11,548 nt of DNA from a bacterium (lineage in GTDB: Bacteria; Patescibacteriota; Minisyncoccia; Phycocordibacterales; UBA10002). The notes beneath the pieces were generated by a model that was not told the origin of the DNA, ran no database searches, and saw nothing but the letters and a program-made list of their open reading frames with translations. The stretch covers positions 1 to 11,548 of the forward strand of contig JAUSHG010000046.1 in the NCBI GenBank assembly GCA_030648695.1. Reading direction: 5' to 3'. The translations under genes and the position numbers were made by a program. Positions 1-4,886 of the stretch are shown here, piece by piece (the stretch's first letter is position 1; each line of letters opens with the position of its first letter).

Positions 1-5
1 GTTTT

Positions 6-33
6 GGGGAAGCGGTTTGTTTAGCGCTTCTCC
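6..33. repeat. Hairpin at window start
   Basis: Arms GGGGAAGCG (6-14) and CGCTTCTCC (25-33) pair over 9 bp with one G-U wobble and a 10-nt loop. The following sequence is only weakly T-rich, so it could be the end of an upstream plus-strand unit but is not a clear terminator. Confidence 0.35.
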
Positions 34-88
34 ACTTTATTGAGTCCAGCACTTTCTTTTCATTTCTGAAAACGCTGGGTTCATAGAG

Positions 89-97
89 TGATATAAT
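89..97 (+). promoter_or_regulatory. Extended -10 promoter of the candidate ncRNA
   Basis: TGaTATAAT is a perfect sigma70-type -10 hexamer (92-97) with the extended TGn motif. No good -35 hexamer is visible at 17 nt. The predicted start is near 103-105, and no ORF follows, so it most likely drives a structured RNA. Confidence 0.6.
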
Positions 98-102
98 TTT
101 TA

Positions 103-200
103 AAGCAAGTCCCTACGAGGATGTAGGTCAGGTGACGGAATCAGGTCAGGGAGCAGTGTGAGCGTGTTTGAAAAAACTCTCTCCTCTAGCACCGCTTTTT
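103..200 (+). ncRNA. Candidate small structured RNA with SRP-like motifs
   Basis: A roughly 97-nt unit follows a perfect extended -10 and ends in a T-run (196-200). The sequence shows GGTCAGG (126-132), a GGAA loop candidate (137-140) and GGGAGCAG (149-156), in the order found in helix 8 of bacterial SRP (4.5S/scRNA) RNA. The ends can pair as a rod: AAAGC (102-106) with GCTTT (194-198), and CTA-GAGGA (113-121, C116 bulged) with TCCTCTAG (182-189). AGCGTG (161-166) can pair with the sequence just before the T-run as a terminator stem. The segment between the conserved halves is longer than the canonical tetraloop stem, so this is either a divergent SRP RNA or another small RNA. The identity is inference. 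Confidence 0.4.
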
Positions 201-267
201 GGCCCGTATTATTTCTGTCACTCCGGCCTATGGCTTTGTGGGGATTTTTTGTTATACCTAATCAAGT

Positions 268-299
268 ACCAATCTACAAATGAAAACCAATCTACAAAT
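268..299. repeat. Short direct repeat, 18-nt period
   Basis: ACCAATCTACAAAT occurs at 268-281 and again at 286-299, followed by a degenerate CAAAT word at 304-308. The stretch from about 201 to 386 holds no gene; it contains this repeat, the 325-356 hairpin and GTTAA-type words at 365-383. Confidence 0.6.
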
Positions 300-324
300 A
301 CTTGCAAATAAGGCCGCTCATTGT

Positions 325-356
325 CCGCTACTCTTTACCCAAGTAAAGAGTGGCGG
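325..356 (-). terminator. Hairpin downstream of the murE-like gene
   Basis: CCGCTACTCTTTAC (325-338) pairs with GTAAAGAGTGGCGG (343-356): 14 bp with one wobble and a 4-nt loop. It lies 30 nt past the murE-like stop, in the right place for a terminator, but no T-run follows on either strand. It may instead be an mRNA 3'-end stabiliser or a spacer palindrome. Confidence 0.4.
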
Positions 357-386
357 AGTAAGAAGTTAATAATTAAGGGTTAACGA

Positions 387-1715
387 TTAGGGATTCTGCG
401 AAGCGAGGATTTTTGCGAGTTCTTCCCGCACAACAGTCGCATCATCCCACGGTTCGCGTGAGCCGTGCGGCCCCATAATATAGGGGTCGGTGCCCTTGCC
501 CGTTATCAATACGACGCAGTCGTGTTGATGATTCGGGTTTGCCGCGTTTGGGGAGAAATGAGGAGAGGATTCATTTGCCTTCTGAAGCGCTTCGCGAATG
601 GCCGCACGGCGGTCCAAGATGATGTGGGGAATTTTATGCTTTATCCCAACAGACATTTCGCGCAAAATCTGCTCCGGGTCTTCGTCGTACGGGTCTTCGT
701 TCGTAAGAATGATTTCATCACAGTATTTCTCCGCGATTTCTCCCATGACCGGCCGTTTCCATTTATCCCTCCCGCCTCCGGTGTTTCCGAGTACGCAAAT
801 CCGATATTTTCCTGCGTAGGTTGCGTAGAGCTTCTGCAGTGAGTCCGCTGTGTGTGCGTAGTCCACAATCACCGAGAAATCCGGCTGACTTCCTTGAAAC
901 TTTGAACTTTCAACTTCTAAACTTATTCGCTCCGCCCGTCCGCGGATACTTTTGACTTTTTCAATACCGCTTTTTATTTTCTGCATCGGAATACCTGCGG
1001 CCTTTGCGTATGTCACTGCGGCAAGGATGTTGCACAGGTTGAACTCTCCGGGGAGCTTTGAGTTTACTTGGACATTTGATGTCCAAGTAAAGGATACCCC
1101 TTCTGAAGTAACCACCGGATTTTTCGCATCTTGTTTTGAAAACACTGCTTTGCTGCCACCAAATGCGTTTAGAAATTTCTCGGCTTCTTTATCATCTCCG
1201 TTTACCACTAATATTTTATTTTTCTTCGGAGATTTTTGGAGGGCACGAGCCAGAGAAAGTTTGGCATCGCGATATTTTTCGTATGAGCCGTGCGATTCAA
1301 TATGTTCGGGGGAGAGGTTGGTGAAGATGAGAGCGTTAAGAGAAACGAACTTGTGCCGAAACTGTCGCGCGCCTTCAGAGGTCATTTCAATAACCGCATG
1401 GGTACATCCCGCCCGTACCGCCTGCCGCAAAAAGCGCTGCAAAAAGAAACGGCCGGGCATGGTCATCTTGTGTAGATTGCGTTCCAGCTTGTCGCCAATC
1501 TTGAAATGAATGGTGCTCGCTGATGCGGTCTTAAAACCGGCTTCTTCCAAAATGGCGCCGACGAGTTCCACGACAGAGCTCTTCCCCTTGGTTCCGGTAA
1601 CAGCAATGACCGTGAGTTGCCGTGAGGGAAAGCCAAAAATCACTGCGCCAAGGAGCGCAAGAGAATAGTGGTAGGGAAGTTTAAGAATGTGTATTAATCG
1701 GGTAGTCGAACGCAT
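387..1715 (-). CDS. MurE-like Mur ligase (UDP-MurNAc-tripeptide synthetase family)
   Basis: An ATP-dependent Mur ligase adds an amino acid to a carboxylated acceptor; MurE proper extends UDP-MurNAc-dipeptide in cytoplasmic peptidoglycan synthesis. From the Met at 1715 (442 residues) the visible motifs are P-loop GTKGKSS (41-47), TNLSPEH (132-138), Lys152 in AKLSLA where the carbamylated lysine sits, DYAHTADSL (285-293), GGGRDKWKRP (313-322) and GKGTDP (406-411). The MurE DNPR motif position reads NEDPYDEDP. The P-loop begins at residue 41, so the roughly 90-residue N-terminal UDP-binding domain of classical MurE is missing and acceptor specificity is uncertain. A longer ATG at 1742 adds nine residues; I prefer 1715 because a TATGAT -10 ends 6 nt before it, as at other genes here. 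Residues 382-399 form a low-complexity linker that looks like an insertion. Confidence 0.85.
   Translation of the reverse strand: MRSTTRLIHILKLPYHYSLALLGAVIFGFPSRQLTVIAVTGTKGKSSVVELVGAILEEAGFKTASASTIHFKIGDKLERNLHKMTMPGRFFLQRFLRQAVRAGCTHAVIEMTSEGARQFRHKFVSLNALIFTNLSPEHIESHGSYEKYRDAKLSLARALQKSPKKNKILVVNGDDKEAEKFLNAFGGSKAVFSKQDAKNPVVTSEGVSFTWTSNVQVNSKLPGEFNLCNILAAVTYAKAAGIPMQKIKSGIEKVKSIRGRAERISLEVESSKFQGSQPDFSVIVDYAHTADSLQKLYATYAGKYRICVLGNTGGGRDKWKRPVMGEIAEKYCDEIILTNEDPYDEDPEQILREMSVGIKHKIPHIILDRRAAIREALQKANESSPHFSPNAANPNHQHDCVVLITGKGTDPYIMGPHGSREPWDDATVVREELAKILASQNP
1063..1091. repeat. Perfect 13-bp palindrome inside the murE-like gene
   Basis: TTTACTTGGACAT (1063-1075) and ATGTCCAAGTAAA (1079-1091) are exact inverse complements around a TTG loop. 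It is read in frame as about residues 209-218, just before the family's GEFN motif, without obviously lengthening the protein. Confidence 0.85.
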
Positions 1716-1721
1716 GCAGGT

Positions 1722-1727
1722 ATCATA
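1722..1727 (-). promoter_or_regulatory. Putative -10 of the murE-like gene
   Basis: TATGAT on the minus strand ends 6 nt before the ATG at 1715, matching the spacing at ruvA, the 4859 gene and VKOR. It lies within TGCAGG...CCTGCA arms (1715-1734). It would make the mRNA leaderless and argues against the ATG at 1742. There is no clear -35. Confidence 0.45.
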
Positions 1728-1762
1728 TCCTGCAAGTGTCATATCGGAAAGTGAGAAAACGA

Positions 1763-2158
1763 TTAGCCAAGAGTGCGCAGTTTTTCCTCAAGTTTGTCCA
1801 GCAAGTCAAGATTTTTGGTCAGGAATTCTTGTCCGGCAGTACCTTCTACACCTGTATTGCGGCGGACTCCAGTTTCATACGCGGCGCCGAGATTTTTGCG
1901 GCGTTCCGCAATCGCCGCAAGAGCCGGCCCTGGCTGTTTGGCAAGTTGGTCAAAGGCGGCAAGCGCCTCGTTTTGGCGCTGTTCAAGATTGCTTTGCAGT
2001 ACTTGATAATGCTCCTGCGGTACATTTCTTTCAGTACCGAGTTTGCCGTAAATACTTTCAGCCACGGTTTGTTTAGATAGCCAGGTATCAAGCAGTTCAT
2101 TGACGCTTTTTGGTTGTTCTGCCGCCTCTACTATAGGTCTAGGTCTCTCAAAAATCAT
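1763..2158 (-). CDS. Hypothetical helical protein, 131 residues
   Basis: I do not recognise the family. The product is soluble, charged and mostly helical, with no signal peptide or membrane segment. Heptad-like stretches rich in Leu, Glu, Gln and Lys at about 50-80 and 110-130 (for example LTKNLDLLDKLEEKLRTLG) suggest coiled coil. A Pro/Arg-rich N-terminus starts MIFERPRPIVEAAEQP. It ends 47 nt before the preferred murE-like start and lies on the same strand, so co-transcription is possible. The ATG at 2158 has no Shine-Dalgarno; TACTAT or TATTCT candidates for a -10 lie 9-12 nt upstream. The smooth, full-length frame and same-strand neighbours support it as real. Confidence 0.65.
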   Translation of the reverse strand: MIFERPRPIVEAAEQPKSVNELLDTWLSKQTVAESIYGKLGTERNVPQEHYQVLQSNLEQRQNEALAAFDQLAKQPGPALAAIAERRKNLGAAYETGVRRNTGVEGTAGQEFLTKNLDLLDKLEEKLRTLG

Positions 2159-2337
2159 GATGATGCAAGAATAGTAATGTTCCTAGTGTACCCCATTTTT
2201 ACGTAAATGCACGGGGTATGGGGATAAGCATTTTAAAGATTTCTCACCCCCTCTCAATCTCCTTACAGGAGCAGTACACCTTTCGCTTTTTGAAGACAAA
2301 ATACTCAAGGTCTTGCGAAGCTCCAAGTGTTCGCTTC

Positions 2338-2374
2338 TCACCCCCTTGGAAAGGGGGAGAGGGATGTTTGGGGG
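2338..2374. repeat. C-rich palindromic repeat abutting the ruvA stop
   Basis: CCCCCTT (2341-2347) and AAGGGGG (2351-2357) form a 7-bp hairpin. Read on the minus strand, the unit is AACCCCCAA, then a spacer, then the hairpin. The same architecture occurs twice inside the coding region at 11190-11270, so this is one repeat family. A degenerate relative (CACCCCCTCTC with CTCC/GGAG) lies at 2245-2273. The 2159-2374 gap holds no gene. Confidence 0.6.
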
Positions 2375-2938
2375 TTATTTGCCTAGAAGTTTGAGGGCTT
2401 CTTTGACGCGCTCTCCGGTGCTTATGGCACCTTTGCTCACTTCCTTAAGCGCCTCGCGCGCCTCGCTGTGGGAATATCCGAGCGATTTGAGGGCTTCAAG
2501 CGCCTCAACCTCTTCCTTTAGTCCGCTTTCCCCGCCTCCTTTTTCCAGACGGCCTTTGAGTTCCAGTACAATTTTCTCCGCGGTTTTCTTTCCAATTCCC
2601 GAGATTTTGGTGAGGTAGGCGGTTTCGTTCGAGGAAATGGAGCGGCGCAGGGTATCTGCGGTGGCAACATTCAATATGTTGAGCGCCGTTTTGGGGCCAA
2701 TGCCGGGGACGTTGAGCAATAATTCAAAAAGCGTGAGGTCGTCTTCTTCCAGAAAGCCGAACAGCTCCTCGGTATCCTCGCGCACGGCGTGGTGCGTCAG
2801 GAGAAAGGCCTGACTTCCTTTCTTGAGTTTCTGCAGGACATCATCAGTTACGTAGACGCGAAAACCAACTCCCTGTACATCAAGTACGGCGAATCGGATT
2901 CCTTTTTGGGTTACGGTGCCGCTGAGGTGGGAAATCAT
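2375..2938 (-). CDS. ruvA: Holliday junction DNA helicase subunit RuvA
   Basis: RuvA binds four-way DNA junctions as a tetramer and loads the RuvB motor for branch migration during recombinational repair. The 187-residue product has an N-terminal OB fold (1-65, starting MISHLSGTV, with VQGVGFRVYV), two helix-hairpin-helix motifs (NVPGIGPKTALNIL at 76-89 and ISGIGKKTAEKIV at 112-124) and a C-terminal RuvB-contacting domain (about 141-187, EALKSLGYSHSEAREAL). It is full length for the family. The ATG start is fixed by an extended -10 that ends 6 nt upstream, so the message is probably leaderless. It is divergent from rpsT. ruvB and ruvC are not in the window. Confidence 0.97.
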   Translation of the reverse strand: MISHLSGTVTQKGIRFAVLDVQGVGFRVYVTDDVLQKLKKGSQAFLLTHHAVREDTEELFGFLEEDDLTLFELLLNVPGIGPKTALNILNVATADTLRRSISSNETAYLTKISGIGKKTAEKIVLELKGRLEKGGGESGLKEEVEALEALKSLGYSHSEAREALKEVSKGAISTGERVKEALKLLGK

Positions 2939-2944
2939 AGATTT

Positions 2945-2953
2945 ATGATATCA
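2945..2953 (-). promoter_or_regulatory. Extended -10 promoter of ruvA
   Basis: TGaTATCAT on the minus strand (hexamer 2945-2950) is followed by exactly 6 nt and then the ruvA ATG, giving a leaderless transcript. It sits just outside the long inverted repeat at 2959-3081. Confidence 0.6.
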
Positions 2954-2958
2954 GCTTT

Positions 2959-3081
2959 TTAGCTTATTAGCTGGTAGCTTGTTAGCAATGCGGATTTCTC
3001 GGATATTGTATTTTTTACCTTTTCTTGCTAATCTGTGTTCTTCTCGCTAAGAAGCTAACAAGCTACCAGCTAATCAGCTAA
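2959..3081. repeat. 28-nt inverted repeat between ruvA and rpsT
   Basis: Arms 2959-2986 and 3054-3081 are inverse complements over 28 nt with one mismatch (2965/3075) and a 67-nt loop. Both arms are built from the word TTAGCT/AGCTAA repeated at short intervals. The rpsT promoter lies in the loop, and the 3' arm forms the rpsT 5' UTR. Confidence 0.85.
3006..3034 (+). promoter_or_regulatory. Promoter of rpsT
   Basis: A -35 TTGTAT (3006-3011), a 17-nt spacer and a -10 TAATCT (3029-3034) preceded by TGc. The predicted start is near 3041, leaving a 5' UTR of about 45 nt. This is one of the few genes here with a leader. Confidence 0.6.
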
Positions 3082-3085
3082 TTTA

Positions 3086-3349
3086 ATGGCAATAACAAGT
3101 TCAGCAAAAAAAGCACATCGCGTCTCGCTCCGCCGGCGCTTGTTTAACCTGCGCCGCAAGCAGAATGTTGACAGTGCCGTAAAACAGATAAAGAAATTGG
3201 TTGCCGCGGGAAAGGTAGCCGAGGCGCGCAAACTGATTCCGGAGGTTTACAAAGCATTTGATAAAGCCGCCAAGGAACACACTATCAAGAAAGGCGCCGC
3301 TGACCGCAAGAAATCCCGTTTGGTGCAGATGCTCAATAAAGCAAAATAA
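3086..3349 (+). CDS. rpsT: Small ribosomal subunit protein bS20
   Basis: bS20 is a primary 16S rRNA-binding protein that helps assemble the 30S body. The 87-residue product has the usual size, the Ala/Lys-rich helical composition, the start MAITSSAKKAHRVSLRRRLFN and the family ending KGAADRKKSRLVQMLNKAK (Lys/Arg-rich helix, K-x-A-ARKKSRL type). The ATG has no Shine-Dalgarno; the leader is the AGCTAA-word arm of the inverted repeat at 2959-3081, which could fold only with sequence upstream of the start site. A rho-independent terminator begins 2 nt after the stop, so the gene is monocistronic. Confidence 0.96.
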   Translation: MAITSSAKKAHRVSLRRRLFNLRRKQNVDSAVKQIKKLVAAGKVAEARKLIPEVYKAFDKAAKEHTIKKGAADRKKSRLVQMLNKAK

Positions 3350-3350
3350 G

Positions 3351-3376
3351 AAAACCGCCCGAAAGGCGGTTTTCTT
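3351..3376 (+). terminator. Rho-independent terminator of rpsT
   Basis: AAAACCGCC (3351-3359), loop CGAAA, GGCGGTTTT (3365-3373), followed by CTTC. It is the only textbook GC-stem plus T-run terminator seen in the window. Confidence 0.9.
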
Positions 3377-3515
3377 CACTCCAAATTGTGCTGTATTGCT
3401 CTGCTTTGCTCGAACCTATTTTGAACAGCATACGGACTAATCTGCGCGCCTCGTCCGCTCCCTGCGGTCGCGGGAGCAAAAACCAAAAATTTTCATTACC
3501 TTTATTCTATTGTGC

Positions 3516-3533
3516 GGGGGGGGGGGTGGGGGG
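3516..3533. repeat. G11-T-G6 tract
   Basis: Eleven G residues (3516-3526), one T, then six G (3528-3533), in an AT-rich surround. It can form a G-quadruplex on the plus strand, is prone to slippage and is also prone to assembly or sequencing length error. Confidence 0.9.
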
Positions 3534-3608
3534 AGCCGACAAAAAATGGAAAGGAAATTTTTGGTTTTGCTTCGCCGCTTCAGACTACGAAATGAGCTAG
3601 TTCTATTT

Positions 3609-3625
3609 TATCACTTATAGTGATA
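3609..3625. promoter_or_regulatory. 17-bp operator-like palindrome
   Basis: TATCACT-TAT-AGTGATA is a perfect 7+3+7 palindrome with the half-site TATCAC and the 17-bp span of lambdoid repressor operators. A degenerate copy (12/17 matches, opposite strand) lies at 3710-3726. No gene promoter is evident beside it. Confidence 0.3.
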
Positions 3626-3799
3626 CCTTGTCGCTCATTTCTCCGTCCTTGCGGCGAGACGAGGCGCTTCCTCTCGGCGTTCTGTGGTAGCTCTAACCTC
3701 TGTGGCTTCGATAACTGAAAGTGGTATCTCAAAGAATATGGATTGTGCTAGGCACAAACAAATTTATATGTGCTTGACCCACCCTCCCGTTCGCGCACA

Positions 3800-3842
3800 A
3801 ATCCCCGCCGTTTTTAGGAAATATTATAAAACGGCGGGGATT
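3800..3842 (-). terminator. 15-bp hairpin downstream of the 299-residue exported protein gene
   Basis: AATCCCCGCCGTTTT (3800-3814) and AAAACGGCGGGGATT (3828-3842) are exact inverse complements with a 13-nt loop. Its position 118 nt past the stop suggests a 3'-end hairpin, but no T-run follows directly. Confidence 0.5.
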
Positions 3843-3959
3843 GCTCCCTTGAATCATTTTATAATTAATATTGTTGGGACATTTCTTCCATTCCAAACTG
3901 CTTTGATGCACACCTCTTCTGATTTTGTAGTATGTTTTTTCGAAACTATAAACGCGATT

Positions 3960-4859
3960 TTATTGTATTCCCATCGGGTTGCCAAAGACTGGAATAAAAT
4001 TACCGGGTACCAGAATGCTTCCCGTGTCTATGTTGATTGCTTCCACATCCGAAAAATCCGCGATGCCAAGAGAAATACCGTCCTGTATCCTGCATACAGT
4101 CGCGTTGGGGTCAATATCCGCCTTAATCATGAGTACCTTGCTTGTCCCCTCCGGTATAAAGAATGGCCAATCCAATGTAATCACAGCTTTACCACCCGAG
4201 AACCCGTCCGCTCTCCCGCGCCGCGTTGCACCGTCAAAAAGCTGAATATTGAGAAGGTCAGTATCTGTCCCGCCACTTCGCGTCACTGTTATTTGTTGAA
4301 CTCCGACATTATCATATGGACCCGCCGTAAAAACGATTGCGCTGTAGTTCATAAAAGTGTTCCCGCGTTCATAATATGTTGACGGAGGCGTAATGCCAGA
4401 TAGCGAAACCGTGAAGCGGTGTGCAGGAACAATAGTCCCTCGCACCTTCGCGGAAGCGATAACTTTGCCCTGTTGGTTTCGCGCTTCCACAAGGACAATA
4501 ATCGGCACGGTGGTCGTACTGCGCAAGGAGTTCGTGTCCAGTACGACACCGCCACTATAAGCCGTTATACTACCCGCCGAATTGTGCGGCACCACAGGTG
4601 CAAGCCACTCAATTGTTTGAGAGATGGTTCCGGCACCCGAAGAAACAGATGCGGTGATTGTTCCATCGTGCTTCAAAATCTGATTCTCCCAGAATCCTTT
4701 ATTGATTGTAATACCAATAGGAATCGTGTCGTCATTTGCGGTTATGACGAAGCCGTTAGTAAGCGAAGTAATCGTGAACAGACCGCCCGTGGCGCTCGCA
4801 AGAAACGGCGTCCAAAGCAAGGGCATCATAAGAGCGACGACTGCAATGATTTTTTTCAT
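3960..4859 (-). CDS. Exported Ig-like/beta-sandwich protein, 299 residues
   Basis: No specific family is recognised. Residues 1-23 form a signal peptide: MKK, a hydrophobic core and a likely cleavage after ASA. The rest is Thr/Ser/Gly/Val-rich, as in beta-sandwich surface proteins. The first half (25-145) resembles a bacterial Ig-like module. The second half (150-285) has the pattern RGNTFMNYSAIVFTAG, LLNIQLFDGATR, WPFFIPEGTSKVLMIKADID and a closing ADFSDVEAINIDTG, a layout I associate with Patescibacteria surface proteins. A single cysteine (256) is present. The start is supported by a TATACT -10 ending 6 nt before the ATG, so it has its own leaderless promoter despite lying 27 nt after the 882-residue gene. 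It was preferred over a 232-residue opposite-strand frame because of the signal peptide. Confidence 0.85.
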   Translation of the reverse strand: MKKIIAVVALMMPLLWTPFLASATGGLFTITSLTNGFVITANDDTIPIGITINKGFWENQILKHDGTITASVSSGAGTISQTIEWLAPVVPHNSAGSITAYSGGVVLDTNSLRSTTTVPIIVLVEARNQQGKVIASAKVRGTIVPAHRFTVSLSGITPPSTYYERGNTFMNYSAIVFTAGPYDNVGVQQITVTRSGGTDTDLLNIQLFDGATRRGRADGFSGGKAVITLDWPFFIPEGTSKVLMIKADIDPNATVCRIQDGISLGIADFSDVEAINIDTGSILVPGNFIPVFGNPMGIQ

Positions 4860-4865
4860 AACTTT

Positions 4866-4871
4866 AGTATA
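4866..4871 (-). promoter_or_regulatory. -10 of the 299-residue exported protein gene
   Basis: TATACT on the minus strand ends 6 nt before the ATG at 4859, within the 27-nt gap to the upstream gene. It predicts an independent, leaderless transcript. Confidence 0.55.
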
Positions 4872-4886
4872 CGCATATTGTTTAGT

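Larger units (their letters stand above)
3446..3667. other. Structured intergenic element with three inverted repeats
   Basis: The 3374-3959 stretch has no convincing gene but contains this element. The outer arms GCGCCTCGTC (3446-3455) and GACGAGGCGC (3658-3667) are perfect, and CGC/GCG extends them past one bulged A. Branch 1 pairs 3476-3494 with 3554-3570 (17 bp, two 1-nt bulges) and encloses the G-tract. Branch 2 pairs GAAATGAGC (3589-3597) with GCTCATTTC (3633-3641) and encloses the 17-bp palindrome at 3609-3625. A small hairpin (GCTCCC/GGGAGC, 3457-3477) overlaps the start of branch 1. It could be a MITE-like element or a structured RNA. There are no evident target duplications and no clear promoter. 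Confidence 0.6.

Noticed and set aside
103..200. tmRNA, RNase P or 6S RNA
   Set aside because: It is too short, and the hallmark motifs (TPsiC-like 3' end with CCA, GAGGAAAGTCC, long central bulge) are not seen.
952..1509. 185-codon plus-strand open frame
   Set aside because: It is antisense to the murE-like gene, whose Mur ligase motifs are clear.
1716..1742. Upstream ATG at 1742 as the murE-like start
   Set aside because: It is possible, but the -10-like TATGAT at 1722-1727 would then be inside the gene, and the nine added residues (MTLAGYDTC) do not resemble the family's N-terminus. Kept as an alternative start.
3446..3667. Insertion sequence
   Set aside because: There are inverted repeats but no transposase frame and no evident target-site duplication. 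Recorded only as a structured element.
3684..4382. 232-codon plus-strand open frame
   Set aside because: It is antisense to the exported protein at 3960-4859, which has a clear signal peptide and a leaderless promoter. The plus frame has no recognisable domain and an odd Cys/His/Arg-rich composition.
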